DNA of 64,000 nucleotides from Marinobacter halodurans. GTDB lineage: Bacteria; Pseudomonadota; Gammaproteobacteria; Pseudomonadales; Oleiphilaceae. Positions 26,856 through 35,642 of the stretch are shown in pieces. The translations under genes and the position numbers were made by a program. Position 1 is the first letter of the stretch. Every line of letters starts with the position of its first letter. The stretch is from the NCBI RefSeq assembly GCF_004327985.1, contig NZ_SJDL01000015.1:1-64000 (forward strand). Reading direction: 5' to 3'. The notes under the pieces are model-generated. The model had not been told where the DNA came from. It worked only from the letters and a program-made list of their open reading frames with translations, and did not search any database.

Positions 26856-28439
26856 CTAGAACCGGCCGGCACTGGCTTTTTCCCAATCCGCCGCGTAGTC
26901 GGGTGGCAGTTCCCCGGAGAGAAAGTCGCCGGTCGCCACCTGAGGATGCATTTCCCGATACGTGTAGGCCGGGCCATACTCGGGGCGGTGATAAATGTGT
27001 TCGGGGCCGAGCAGGTCCGGCGAGGCCAGACCCAGGGCTCCGGTTATATCGAGGAGAGACTGGATGGTGGCGTCGTGGAAGTTGCGCACCCTTAGCGCCT
27101 TGGAAGGCACGTCCAACGATCTTGAACGGGCCGGGTTTTGCGTCGTCACGCCGGTCGGGCATGTGTCGGTGTGGCAGCGCTGGGCCTGGATGCAGCCGAC
27201 GGAAAACATGAACGCCCGGGCGGCGTTACACATATCCGCACCCAGGGCGATTTTGGTGACCATGTCGAAGCCGGTCGCGACCTTGCCGCTGGCGATCACG
27301 ACGATCTCGTCGCGCTTACCGATGCCCTTCAGGCAATTGTCGACGAAGGGCAGGGCCTCATTGATGTAGGTCCCGATGAAGTCCTCGAATTCAGCCGGTG
27401 CGGCCCCCGTGCCGCCCTCGGCGCCGTCAATCGTAATGAAGTCCGGTTGTATCCCCGATTCCAGCATTGCCTTGCAGATGCCCATGAACTCATCGCGCTT
27501 GCCCAGGCACAGCTTGAAGCCAACCGGTTTGCCGCCGCAGAGTTCCCGCAGGCGCTGCATGAAGCGAAGCAGGCCGACGGGGGTATCGAACTCGGCGTGT
27601 TGGGCCGGGGAGATGCAGTCCTTGCCTTCTTCGACTTCCCGGGTCCTTGCGATCTCCCGGTTGACCTTGACGCCGGGAAGCAGCCCGCCATGACCGGGTT
27701 TGGCGCCTTGCGAGATCTTGATTTCGACCATCTTCACCTGGTCGTCGGAGGCTTTTCGGGCAAACTCGTCACTGTCGAAACCGCCATCGCGCGTGCGGCA
27801 CCCAAAATACCCACTCGCAATCTCCCAAATCAGGTCGCCATCGTGCACCTTGTGGTAGGGGCTGATGGCGCCTTCGCCCGTATCCTGCGCGAAGTTGCCC
27901 AGCTTGGCGCCCTTGTTCATGGCCAGTACGGCATTGCTGGACAGTGAACCAAAGCTCATGGCGGAGATATTCAACCGCGATGAATCATAGGGTTTCGAAC
28001 ACTGCGGTCCGCCAATCATGATCCGCCCGTAGGCTCGGTCGACCTGTTTGGGGACGATGGAATGCTGGGCGAAATCGGCGCCCGCTCCCTCCACATCGCG
28101 CCGGGTGCCAAACGGTACGGTGTCGTTCTGACCGTCGGCGCGTTTGTTGACGATATTCCGCTGTTCGCGATTGAACGGGCGACCGCTTTGCTCGGACTCA
28201 AAAAAATACTGGCGAAGTTCGGGCCGGACAAATTCCAGCAGGTACCGCAAGTGGCCCAGGATTGGATAGTTGCGCAGCACATTGTGCCTGGAGCGGAGAT
28301 CGAAAGCGCCGACCACCGCCAGCAGGGGAAGCACCGCCCAGGGGATGAGGCCGTATGGATTCCAGATTGAGATTGCCACCCCTAGCAGCAGGGTTGCCAC
28401 GACAAACAAGGTGTAGATCAATCTTGGAAATCCAAGCAT
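26856..28439 (-). CDS. FMN-binding glutamate synthase-like protein (GltB central and FMN domains only)
   Basis: The protein has 527 residues. Two N-terminal membrane segments (about 5-45, LIYTLFVVATLLLGVAIS and LIPWAVLPLLAVVG) precede the FMN-binding glutamate synthase domain. Signatures include SAMSFGSLSSNAVLAMNKGA, ISQGAKPGHGGLLPG, TIDGAEGGTGAAP and the Cys-rich GCIQAQRCHTDTCPTGVTTQ that binds a 3Fe-4S cluster in true glutamate synthase. The glutaminase and C-terminal domains are absent, as in the stand-alone membrane-anchored family. Reaction not established. The start follows GAGGGGAG directly. Confidence 0.85.
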   Translation of the reverse strand: MLGFPRLIYTLFVVATLLLGVAISIWNPYGLIPWAVLPLLAVVGAFDLRSRHNVLRNYPILGHLRYLLEFVRPELRQYFFESEQSGRPFNREQRNIVNKRADGQNDTVPFGTRRDVEGAGADFAQHSIVPKQVDRAYGRIMIGGPQCSKPYDSSRLNISAMSFGSLSSNAVLAMNKGAKLGNFAQDTGEGAISPYHKVHDGDLIWEIASGYFGCRTRDGGFDSDEFARKASDDQVKMVEIKISQGAKPGHGGLLPGVKVNREIARTREVEEGKDCISPAQHAEFDTPVGLLRFMQRLRELCGGKPVGFKLCLGKRDEFMGICKAMLESGIQPDFITIDGAEGGTGAAPAEFEDFIGTYINEALPFVDNCLKGIGKRDEIVVIASGKVATGFDMVTKIALGADMCNAARAFMFSVGCIQAQRCHTDTCPTGVTTQNPARSRSLDVPSKALRVRNFHDATIQSLLDITGALGLASPDLLGPEHIYHRPEYGPAYTYREMHPQVATGDFLSGELPPDYAADWEKASAGRF

Positions 28440-28594
28440 GCTCCCCTCAATGTCCTTACAGATACTACTAGCATGGCTCATCCGGCGGTGGTCCCACAAA
28501 TTCCCGGGCAGCATGTAACATGACGATAAATTCATCCCATCGCTGAGCGGCCCGCCAGCGGGCGGGTTGCCGGCACATTGGGTTACATCCGGGC

Positions 28595-28831
28595 GTGAAG
28601 GTTCCAGAGTATCCACAGCGTGCCTCCGGCCAGCGGCGCCAACGGGAAAGCATACCGGGCAGCGGCGACCCACTGAAGCTGTCTCCCGGCACCTCCATTG
28701 CCGAGACCGAAAAGGCAATGATCCTGGCGACACTCGAGCGGTGCGATGGTCATAAGGCAAAGGCCGCCAGGCTGCTCGGCGTGAGCCTGAAAACCCTATA
28801 TAACCGGCTGAATGACTACCGTAAGGATTAA
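28595..28831 (+). pseudogene. Remnant of an NtrC-family response regulator (Fis-type HTH only)
   Basis: The last 48 of 78 codons read GTSIAETEKAMILATLERCDGHKAKAARLLGVSLKTLYNRLNDYRKD in three blocks, very close to the C-terminal HTH of sigma-54-dependent regulators. Receiver and AAA+ domains are absent. The codons before GSGDPLKLSP are compositionally linker-like. It sits in the 480-base gap between the glutamate-synthase-like gene and the CDF transporter gene. The rest of that gap has only a weak CCCGC/GCGGG hairpin near 28552-28565. A functional small Fis-like protein from the GTG is an alternative. Confidence 0.6.
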
Positions 28832-28919
28832 ATCGACTGATCATTTCCCGCATTCGCTTGACCCTGTAACAGCTTCAACCTTTATTGTGCTCTTTTAGTG
28901 TTTTACAAAGGGCTGATGT

Positions 28920-29675
28920 ATGGATAGTTGTTGCGAAAACAAAGCTGAAGAACTTGCCGAGTTGCGCGGTAAGCAGGGGCGGGTGCTCTATATCGTGCTC
29001 GCCATCAATACCGTGATGTTCCTGTTCGAGTTCTTTGGCGGCTTGCTGGCGGGATCGACCGCATTGCTGGCGGACTCGCTGGACATGTTCGGCGATGCCA
29101 CTGTCTATGCCCTGACGCTGTATGCCTTGCACCGCAGCGCCCGTAGCCGGGCCGGCGCGGCATTGGTCAAAGGCCTGTTCATGCTCCTGTTTGGCGTCAT
29201 GGTCGTCGTTGAAGCCATTCAGAAAAGTATTCTGGGTATCGTTCCCCACGCTGAGTGGATGGGTGGCATCGCACTGGTTGCCCTGGCAGCAAACACCGTC
29301 TGCTTCCTGCTGCTCAACGCCCACCGACGCGATGACCTGAACATGCGCTCAACCTGGCTGTGTTCCAGGAATGACCTGTTTGCAAACACCAGCGTGATCG
29401 GGGCCGCCATCCTGGTGGGTTACACCGGCTCGCTGTGGCCGGATGTGATCGTCGGTCTGGCCATTGCCGGGCTGTTCCTGCATTCCGCCTGGCAGGTGCT
29501 TTCCGAGGCGTGGCGCGAATGGAAGGCCTCTGCCCCGACCGGAGCCGTAGACGGGGAGAACGGCTCTGCCATAAAGGCAACCGGGGAAGGAGGTGACGAA
29601 CCTTCGGCGGAAACAGGGGCATGCTGTGCAGCCCCGGAACCTTTGGAAAGCAAGTCCTGCTCAGCGAAGGAATAG
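28920..29675 (+). CDS. Cation diffusion facilitator-family transporter with altered metal site and Cys-rich ends
   Basis: A 251-residue protein with six predicted membrane helices and CDF-like organisation. TM2 carries D55-x3-D59 (ADSLDMFGDA) where zinc transporters have HxxxD. TM5 carries C148-x3-D152 (STWLCSRNDLFANTSV), replacing another His by Cys. Cys pairs lie at the N terminus (DSCCENK) and in the C-terminal tail (GACCAAPEP, SCSAKE). The soluble CDF C-terminal domain is replaced by a low-complexity tail. Export of a soft metal is inferred. Neighbouring moaDA have no evident link. The ribosome site is weak. Confidence 0.78.
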   Translation: MDSCCENKAEELAELRGKQGRVLYIVLAINTVMFLFEFFGGLLAGSTALLADSLDMFGDATVYALTLYALHRSARSRAGAALVKGLFMLLFGVMVVVEAIQKSILGIVPHAEWMGGIALVALAANTVCFLLLNAHRRDDLNMRSTWLCSRNDLFANTSVIGAAILVGYTGSLWPDVIVGLAIAGLFLHSAWQVLSEAWREWKASAPTGAVDGENGSAIKATGEGGDEPSAETGACCAAPEPLESKSCSAKE

Positions 29676-29802
29676 CCGGATCCTGCCGATCGGCGTGCGT
29701 TGTTCTTACCAATGATCCGCCGATCTACCCCAAGCGGGGTATCGGCCGGCGGTCGGAGCGCTGCAACAATGGGGGCACCTGACCACCGACTTACAATCTG
29801 CC

Positions 29803-30060
29803 ATGACGCACACCATCACCGTTCGCCTGTTTGCCCAACTCCGTGAATTATCCGGCACCGAGGTCTTCGATCACGCTGTCCCTCCCGAGGGGCAGTCCCT
29901 GGAGACGGTACTGGCAGCCCTGGAGCAATCTCCGCTCCTGGCAGGGCTGCTCGCCGGCGCGCGGATAATGACCGCTGTGAACCAGACGATGGTCAGGAGT
30001 TCGCACCATCTGGTGCCGGGCGACGAGCTGGCGCTGTTCCCTCCGGTAACCGGGGGGTAG
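29803..30060 (+). CDS. moaD: Molybdopterin synthase sulfur-carrier subunit
   Basis: An 85-residue beta-grasp protein beginning [17 protein letters not shown] and ending PPVTGG. The terminal Gly-Gly is thiocarboxylated and donates sulfur to cyclic pyranopterin monophosphate together with MoaE. The length is normal. It is 7 bases upstream of moaA and surely cotranscribed. MoaE, MoaC and MobA are not in the window. It supplies cofactor for the nitrate reductase encoded nearby. Confidence 0.9.
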   Translation: MTHTITVRLFAQLRELSGTEVFDHAVPPEGQSLETVLAALEQSPLLAGLLAGARIMTAVNQTMVRSSHHLVPGDELALFPPVTGG

Positions 30061-30067
30061 GGGAATA

Positions 30068-31069
30068 ATGTCCATGCCTCCCAGCCGGGTACTGAAAGAT
30101 CGATTTGGTCGAACCATCAATTATGTGCGCCTGTCGGTCACGGACCGCTGCGACTTTCGCTGTGTCTACTGCATGGCGGAGGACATGACCTTCCTGCCGC
30201 GCCAGCAGGTGCTGACCCTGGAGGAGATTGCCCGCCTGGCACGAACCTTCCAGGGCCTGGGGACCGAGAAAATCCGTCTCACCGGTGGCGAGCCGCTGGT
30301 CCGCAAGGACATCCTGGACCTGGTAGGGGAGATCGGTCGACTCGGCCTGCGCGATTTCGCGATGACCACCAACGGCAGCCAGCTTTCGAAGCTGGCCGAA
30401 TCCCTACGTCAGGCGGGCCTCCGGCGCCTGAACATCAGCCTGGATACGCTGGATGCCGGGCGGTTCCGGCAGATCACCCGTACCGGCCAACTGAGCCGGG
30501 TCCTGGAAGGGATCGATGCGGCCCGCGAGGCCGGTTTCCGGGGTATCAAGCTGAATGCCGTGATCATGAAAGGCCGCAACGACGATGAGATCCTCGACCT
30601 GGTGGCGTTTGCCCGGCGCAAGCAGGTGGATATCAGCTTTATCGAGGAAATGCCGCTGGGGCAGATCACCGACCATGACCGCGGCGAAAGCCTGTGCAGC
30701 AGCGATGACGTCCGCGCCCGGATCCGTCGCTACCACGACCTGCTACCCACCACCGACGACAGCGGCGGTCCGGCCCGTTATTTCCGGATGCCGGACAGTC
30801 CGGTGCGCATAGGATTTATCTCTCCCCATTCCCATAACTTCTGCGCCACCTGCAACCGTGTGCGGGTGACCGTCGCGGGCCGCTTGCTGCTGTGTCTGGG
30901 CAACGAGCATTCGGTGGACCTGCGGCGCATACTGCGAGGCTACCCCGAGGGTGACGGCAAGTTGCGAGAAACCATCATTAGGGCGATGGACCTGAAGCCG
31001 GAGCGGCATCACTTCAGCAGTGACGGGGATGTGCAGATTCTGCGGTTCATGAATATGACGGGTGGGTGA
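30068..31069 (+). CDS. moaA: GTP 3',8-cyclase (radical SAM)
   Basis: A 333-residue radical SAM enzyme performing the first step of molybdopterin synthesis, turning GTP into 3',8-cyclo-7,8-dihydro-GTP. The N-terminal cluster motif is C28-x3-C32-x2-C35 (CDFRCVYC) and the C-terminal cluster motif is [33 protein letters not shown] and TTNGSQL are standard. The C terminus ends MTGG, with the Gly-Gly tail that enters the active site in MoaA. The start has GGGGA upstream. Converges on the end of the nar operon, with the structured repeat between. Confidence 0.96.
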   Translation: MSMPPSRVLKDRFGRTINYVRLSVTDRCDFRCVYCMAEDMTFLPRQQVLTLEEIARLARTFQGLGTEKIRLTGGEPLVRKDILDLVGEIGRLGLRDFAMTTNGSQLSKLAESLRQAGLRRLNISLDTLDAGRFRQITRTGQLSRVLEGIDAAREAGFRGIKLNAVIMKGRNDDEILDLVAFARRKQVDISFIEEMPLGQITDHDRGESLCSSDDVRARIRRYHDLLPTTDDSGGPARYFRMPDSPVRIGFISPHSHNFCATCNRVRVTVAGRLLLCLGNEHSVDLRRILRGYPEGDGKLRETIIRAMDLKPERHHFSSDGDVQILRFMNMTGG

Positions 31070-31088
31070 GCAAGGTTGTGGCTTTCTG

Positions 31089-31187
31089 GCAGCCTGACGG
31101 CTGCTCCGAAGCTGAAGCATCGGCTACATTTTACAGCTAACTCGAGTATGTAGCAGAAGCTTCAGCTTCTGAGGCGCCGGAGGCGCC
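31089..31187 (+). repeat. Composite structured palindromic repeat, copy 2
   Basis: Same three-hairpin order as 181-280: GCAGCC-TGAC-GGCTGC (31089-31104), long stem 31108-31129 with 31148-31169, and GGCGCC-GGA-GGCGCC (31173-31187). The loop retains AACTCGAG. Several arm changes relative to copy 1 preserve pairing. It lies between the convergent moaA and nar operon ends, where it may also act as a transcript end. Confidence 0.88.
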
Positions 31188-31208
31188 TATCGGATATCTG
31201 ACTTTCCA

Positions 31209-31610
31209 TCACCCGATCGCCAACAACTCCCCCTCCCGCGAGAACGCCAGGTAATTCCCCACGTTCCCCAGCCGAATCGTTTCCACCATCATCGTCAGCG
31301 GCTGCTGTGCCTCATCGGCGGTCGGCGCCTGCCCGCCGCGGCCGGACATCGCCGCAACGAAGACCACGTCCCATTCCTGACCGGTGGCACGGGATTCCTC
31401 CACCAGGGCCTCAAAACGGCGAACGCCCTGCAAAGGCTTGTCGACGCAGATGACCGGACTCAGGGTGCCACCTTCACCACGGTCAAACCGACTTTGTTCC
31501 TCGGCCGAGGCGTCTTCAGGCAATTCGGCCCGACAGAACACGAACAGGAAACGCTGGGGCTCAGGCTGGGTATCGGCGGCCTCGATCAGGTCGCGGTAGC
31601 TTTCAATCAT
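31209..31610 (-). CDS. Small conserved protein of unknown function (often labelled ribonucleotide reductase subunit alpha)
   Basis: A 133-residue soluble protein starting MIESYRDLIEAADTQPEPQRFLFVFCRAELP. I recognise the pattern QPEPQRFLFVF, AELPEDA and WDVVFVAAMSGRGGQAPT as a small conserved family in Pseudomonas-like bacteria. Databases often name it ribonucleotide reductase subunit alpha, a label that nothing in the sequence supports. It has no Cys motifs or membrane segments. It overlaps the upstream DGC gene by 8 bases and is the last gene of the nar-moa operon, so it is expressed with nitrate respiration genes. Confidence 0.7.
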   Translation of the reverse strand: MIESYRDLIEAADTQPEPQRFLFVFCRAELPEDASAEEQSRFDRGEGGTLSPVICVDKPLQGVRRFEALVEESRATGQEWDVVFVAAMSGRGGQAPTADEAQQPLTMMVETIRLGNVGNYLAFSREGELLAIG

Positions 31611-32031
31611 TGCTCGTTCTCTCGTTTGTCGTTTGGCCGGTCTGCTGCCTGGCGTCATCGCCCAGACAGCCGGTCAGGACCAGTTGGCAGACATCGTCCA
31701 CGGCGTCGTCGCCATAGCTCTGGCCGTAATGTTTCCTGAAGCCATACTCGTAGAGTCGAACATGGCGCTCTGGCTGTACCCCAATATTTTCCAGGCAGGC
31801 GCCCGCGCAGTGCAGGGGGCAGCCATCGATAACGGTGACCGGCCGGCCGGAACGCGCGGTCCTGACCAGCGGTTTGACCTTTCCACCGACACCGGAAATG
31901 CACGACATCTCATATTCGCCGGCGTGGTCGAGACGCACCGCGGCGTTGTTTGCCAACTGGGCGACGTCGGAGCAACCCGAGCAGGCATAGATCAGGGGGC
32001 GGTTCCTGCGGGGTTCGTTTGCTGTTGTCAT
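31603..32031 (-). CDS. DGC-domain putative zinc-binding protein
   Basis: A 142-residue protein rich in Cys: C17-x2-C20 (YACSGCSD), C44 (MSCISG), and C71, C75, C79 in DGCPLHCAGACLE. DGC plus these Cys residues mark the DGC-domain family of putative metal-binding proteins. An amphipathic segment follows, and the C-terminal 20 residues are low complexity (QQTGQTTNERTSND). It sits between the Crp/Fnr gene and a small conserved gene, within an operon for a molybdenum enzyme. Members of this family occur next to respiratory and metal enzymes. Function unknown; metal handling is inferred. Confidence 0.75.
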   Translation of the reverse strand: MTTANEPRRNRPLIYACSGCSDVAQLANNAAVRLDHAGEYEMSCISGVGGKVKPLVRTARSGRPVTVIDGCPLHCAGACLENIGVQPERHVRLYEYGFRKHYGQSYGDDAVDDVCQLVLTGCLGDDARQQTGQTTNERTSND

Positions 32032-32064
32032 CCCTCCTCCCGGAAAGTCTCTGCTGGATTTGTC

Positions 32065-32805
32065 CTATCGGCTGAGCTGCATCAGGCGCTGGGCGTCCGG
32101 AATCACCAGCCGGCTGCCATTGACCCGCAGCAGACCGTTGCTCTTGAGCTCGTTGAGCTGCCGCGAGAAGGTCTCCGGCTGCATGGCCAGACGCGAGGCA
32201 ATGAGACACTTGGGCAGGGGCAGCTCGATCTCGCCATCCCGCTTGGCGCCTTCCGGCAGCAGATCCAGGAGGTAGCGGATGACTCTCTCCCGCGCACTTT
32301 GCACGGTCATGATTTCCAGGTCGTGGAAACGGGACACGGCTCGCGCGGCATAGTGGGCCAGGGCGTTTTCGGCGTAATCGGTGCTTGACCGGATCAGCGT
32401 CCGATAGGCATCGATGGGAATGCTCAGCACCAGGCTGGGCTTGAGAGCCTCGGCGTAGCAGGCGTAACGCGCCGGATTGGCATAAATCATCACCTCCGCC
32501 AGGCAGTCGCCTGCCGTCAGGCTATCCAGCGTGCGCTCGAACCCCGAGTAGTCCAGGCGGTACAGGCGCAACTGCCCGGATACCATGAAGTAGAAATGGT
32601 GGGCTTCGGTATCCTGCCTGTAGATCAGTTCGTGAGGGGCCAGGTTGATCCGCCGGATACGCATCGACAGCGCCCGGAAATCCCGCTCGCTGAGGTGGCT
32701 GAAAAGGGCATGGAGTCGCAACGCATCGGTCGCATCGTCACCGCAGAATGATGCGTGATGGACGATGTTGTCAGCGGTAGAGCTGATCGCGATGGACAAA
32801 TTCAT
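32065..32805 (-). CDS. Crp/Fnr-family transcriptional regulator
   Basis: The protein has 246 residues. A cyclic-nucleotide-binding-like barrel (about 40-150, LINLAPHELIYRQDTEAHHFYFMVSGQLRLYR) is followed by a long helix and an HTH. The recognition helix contains PETFSRQLNELKSNGLL, with the E-x2-S-R residues FNR-type proteins use for TTGAT sites. The N-terminal Cys cluster of FNR is absent, so it is not an Fe-S oxygen sensor of that type and is more like Dnr/NnrR regulators. Its start has GGAG and lies 35 bases inside the end of moeA, so translation is coupled. It may control the nar promoters. Confidence 0.87.
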   Translation of the reverse strand: MNLSIAISSTADNIVHHASFCGDDATDALRLHALFSHLSERDFRALSMRIRRINLAPHELIYRQDTEAHHFYFMVSGQLRLYRLDYSGFERTLDSLTAGDCLAEVMIYANPARYACYAEALKPSLVLSIPIDAYRTLIRSSTDYAENALAHYAARAVSRFHDLEIMTVQSARERVIRYLLDLLPEGAKRDGEIELPLPKCLIASRLAMQPETFSRQLNELKSNGLLRVNGSRLVIPDAQRLMQLSR

Positions 32806-34036
32806 ATTGCGCTCCTTCAATGATCGCCTGATAGGGCGGAATGATCAGGTAGCCGTCCGCGCGGCAGGCGACGGACAACAGTCCGGATCCCTGGGATCCC
32901 GACAGGGTGGCGTGCCACTGGCCCCGCCAGTTCTTGAGATTGACGCGCAGGTATTCCTGCCTGGGAATGGCTCGCGTCCGGCTGAAACCGGCGTGCACGC
33001 GGATGGGAATGGCCGGTCGCACGGTGACGCCCATCAGGCGCCGGATATAGTCACCGGCCAGGACTTCCAGCGTGAGCAGGGCGGCCATGGGGTTGCCCGG
33101 CAGTCCGAGGACTGGTGTGGCCCCGACGTAACCGAACGCGAACGGTTTGCCCGGCTTCATCGCCACGCCCCACAGGGTCAGCGATCCCAGTTCCCTGATC
33201 GCCTGGCGGACATGGTCCTCGTCGCCGACCGAGACACCACCGCTGGTGACAATGAGATCGTGATCCCGGGCGGCCTGTTCCAGGGCCAGACAGGTTGCCC
33301 CCCGGCTGTCGGGAATCTGGACGGCGGGCCCGACATCGCACCCAAGGCGCTCCAGGGCACCCCGCAGCGAGAAGGCATTGGCGTTGTAGATCTGTCCCGG
33401 CCCCAGCTCCTGACCAGGCGATACGATCTCGTCGCCGCTGGTCAATATGCCGACTTTCAGGCGTGTGCGAACGTTGATATCGGCCAGTCCCTGACTGGCC
33501 AGTAGCCCCATCTCCGGTGCTTCCAGGCGGGTCCCTTCGTTCAGGAGCAGGTTCCCGGCCTCGACATCTTCGCCGGCGCGACGGATGTTTTGTCCACGGG
33601 TCGGGGAGATGTTGATCCGGATGCGATCCGGTCCCACTGACTCCACCTGTTCCTGCGGAACGATGGTATCGACGCCTGCCGGCAACGGAGCACCGGTGAA
33701 GATACGGGCCGCAGAACCCGGTTGCAGTGCCGGGGGAAGCACGCCCGCTGGCACCCGTTGGGAGACTGGGAATTCAGCGCTATCGTCCAGATCGGTCAGT
33801 CGCAGGCCATAACCGTCCATGGCGCTGTTGTCTCGGGGAGGCACGGACAGAGGTGCAGTGACGGACGATGCCAGGATACGACCCCGACAGAGGGCCAGTG
33901 GCAACTTCTCGATACCCGCAAGGCATTCCGCTTCACGTGCCAGAGCCGCCTGCACGGCGGAGATCGGCATCAGAATGTTCATCCGTTTGCCGTCGCGGGC
34001 CGCAGGGCTTTCAGTATCACAGATACAGTCACTCAT
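32771..34036 (-). CDS. moeA: Molybdopterin molybdenumtransferase
   Basis: About 421 residues. MoeA inserts molybdate into adenylylated molybdopterin. The signatures are PPRDNSAMDGYG (domain III/I), IFTGAPLPAGVDTIVPQE, TSGGVSVGDEDHV of the MPT-binding domain and GLPGNPMAALLT. The protein opens with MSDCICDTES, as in related Proteobacteria. The start has GGGGAG upstream and its ATG overlaps the moaB stop codon by one base (TGATG). Downstream it overlaps the Crp/Fnr gene. Confidence 0.95.
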   Translation of the reverse strand: MSDCICDTESPAARDGKRMNILMPISAVQAALAREAECLAGIEKLPLALCRGRILASSVTAPLSVPPRDNSAMDGYGLRLTDLDDSAEFPVSQRVPAGVLPPALQPGSAARIFTGAPLPAGVDTIVPQEQVESVGPDRIRINISPTRGQNIRRAGEDVEAGNLLLNEGTRLEAPEMGLLASQGLADINVRTRLKVGILTSGDEIVSPGQELGPGQIYNANAFSLRGALERLGCDVGPAVQIPDSRGATCLALEQAARDHDLIVTSGGVSVGDEDHVRQAIRELGSLTLWGVAMKPGKPFAFGYVGATPVLGLPGNPMAALLTLEVLAGDYIRRLMGVTVRPAIPIRVHAGFSRTRAIPRQEYLRVNLKNWRGQWHATLSGSQGSGLLSVACRADGYLIIPPYQAIIEGAQYEFVHRDQLYR

Positions 34037-34599
34037 CAGGCCGGCTCCCCCTCTGACCGTGAAGCACAATGCTCGCCCCTTCGGGCGACCAGTTCGCCGA
34101 CGAAGTTGCAGGGGCGGTGACGACTGTCAAGCTGGGGCCCAATGATGTCGTTCCAGGCTAAAGCGCAGGCGCGCGGGGCGCCCGGCATGGCGCAGATCAG
34201 CGTCCGGTTCGCCAGTCCCGCGACCGCCCGTGACTGGATCGTTGAGGTGCCGATGCTGGCCAGGGAGAGGTGCCGGAACAGTTCTCCATAACCCTCAACC
34301 ACTTTGTCGAACAGGGGAAGCAGCGCTTCTGGTGTGCTGTCGCGGCCGGAGAAACCGGTGCCCCCGGTGACCAGCACGGCCGGCAGGTCGGCACGGGCAA
34401 TCCAGTCCGACACTACGGCCCGGATCTGGTAAATGTCGTCCTTCACTAACCGGCGCTCGATGAGCCGGTGGCCGGCCTCCTCAAGGCAGCGCTGCAGGGT
34501 ATCGCCGGACTGGTCGTTGGCCAGGGTTCGCGTATCCGAGACGGTGAGTATGGCAATATCCAATGACTGGAACGGGCTGTCAGCCGAGGCATGGGACAT
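34036..34599 (-). CDS. moaB: Molybdenum cofactor biosynthesis protein B (molybdopterin adenylyltransferase family)
   Basis: A 187-residue MoaB/MogA-family protein. It shows LDIAILTVSDTRTLANDQSGDTLQR, VLVTGGTGFSGRDSTPEAL and the MPGAPRACALAWNDIIGPQLDSRHRPCNFVGEL C-terminal part. Members adenylylate molybdopterin before MoeA acts. Translation is coupled to moeA by a TGATG overlap. The 182 bases upstream, up to the parvulin gene, contain no gene but several TACCCC-type heptamers and a CCCCC-TCT-GGGGG hairpin (34672-34684), so an internal promoter or attenuation is possible. Confidence 0.93.
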   Translation of the reverse strand: MSHASADSPFQSLDIAILTVSDTRTLANDQSGDTLQRCLEEAGHRLIERRLVKDDIYQIRAVVSDWIARADLPAVLVTGGTGFSGRDSTPEALLPLFDKVVEGYGELFRHLSLASIGTSTIQSRAVAGLANRTLICAMPGAPRACALAWNDIIGPQLDSRHRPCNFVGELVARRGEHCASRSEGEPA

Positions 34600-34781
34600 A
34601 CGGGAATCCTCCGGGAAATCAGGTTTCTACTGTCCTCAATGGTACGGCGGCCGGGCGCGTTGTTCGCTCCCCCAGAGGGGGTAGTCGGGCAGGTGTATTG
34701 GGGTATATCCGGACCCGTCGCAGGCTGGGAAGGCCCCGGCAGATTCGCATCCACCGGGGCGGAAAAACAGGGCAGGAAAAC

Positions 34782-35591
34782 CTACTGCATCAGCGGCGAG
34801 TCGGGGAGTTCCAGGTCGACGCCTTCGACGCCGTATTCCAGCGCCAGCGTCTGGATATACTGCCGCAGCCAGCGCCGGGTGACCTTCTCCTGGAGATAGC
34901 GGCGGATGGTGGATTTGGCGAGCTCGTACGACAGCGGTTGTCCCTCGATCCGCCGGTCGACGCGCACCACATGCCACCCGTAGCGGCTCTCGACCAACTG
35001 CGAATGCAGCCCTTCCGGCAGCCGCCAGACGACACGCTCAAACTCCTCGACGGTCTGGCCCTTGGCGATCTGCCCCAACTGTCCGCCCTGCTTGCGGGAT
35101 TCGCAGGCGGAGTGGGCCAGCGCGAGCCGGGCAAAGTCGGCCCGACCGTCGGCCAGGCTGGCGATCAGTCGCCTGCCGGTGTCTTCCTGTTCGGACCGGG
35201 CGACAATATCGTCCGGCGCGGCAGCCAGCAGGATGTGACTGACCGCCAGGAGCGTCGGCGTGCGGAATTGCTCCGGGTTGGCGTCGAAGAAGCGCCGGCA
35301 GTTGGCGTCGTCGGGTTCTGGCACGTCGATGACCTGGTCAATCAGCGCCGCGATGCGTTGCTCCTCATCCAGATCGTCTTCGATACCCAGCTCAGCAGCC
35401 TGGCGCAGCAGCAGTTCGCGGATCACCAGGCTGCAGGAAGCCTGATGCCAGGCCTCGCCGATTTCGTCCGCCGGGTGATACTGAAGTTCCGCGGCGATGC
35501 GGTCTTCATGGATTTCCTCGCCGGCGACCCGGACCGCCGGGAACGGATGTTCTTTGAGGTCGCTGACATCAATGGCGTTGATCAGGTTCAT
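34782..35591 (-). CDS. Parvulin-type peptidylprolyl isomerase of the nar operon (NifM-like)
   Basis: A 269-residue protein. An alpha-helical N-terminal part (about 20-120) precedes a parvulin rotamase domain: LLAVSHILLAA, LADGRADFARLALAHSACESRKQGGQLGQIAKGQTVEEFERVVWRLPEG and YGWHVVRVDRRIEG. It has no signal peptide, so it acts in the cytoplasm. Such genes recur directly after narI in denitrifying Gammaproteobacteria, which suggests help in folding nitrate reductase, as NifM does for nitrogenase Fe protein. It follows narI by 51 bases. Confidence 0.87.
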   Translation of the reverse strand: MNLINAIDVSDLKEHPFPAVRVAGEEIHEDRIAAELQYHPADEIGEAWHQASCSLVIRELLLRQAAELGIEDDLDEEQRIAALIDQVIDVPEPDDANCRRFFDANPEQFRTPTLLAVSHILLAAAPDDIVARSEQEDTGRRLIASLADGRADFARLALAHSACESRKQGGQLGQIAKGQTVEEFERVVWRLPEGLHSQLVESRYGWHVVRVDRRIEGQPLSYELAKSTIRRYLQEKVTRRWLRQYIQTLALEYGVEGVDLELPDSPLMQ

Positions 35592-35642
35592 TGGTTTGCT
35601 CCGTACGGGAGCCGAAGCTCCCGGTTGTTCGGGGTTGGGCGA

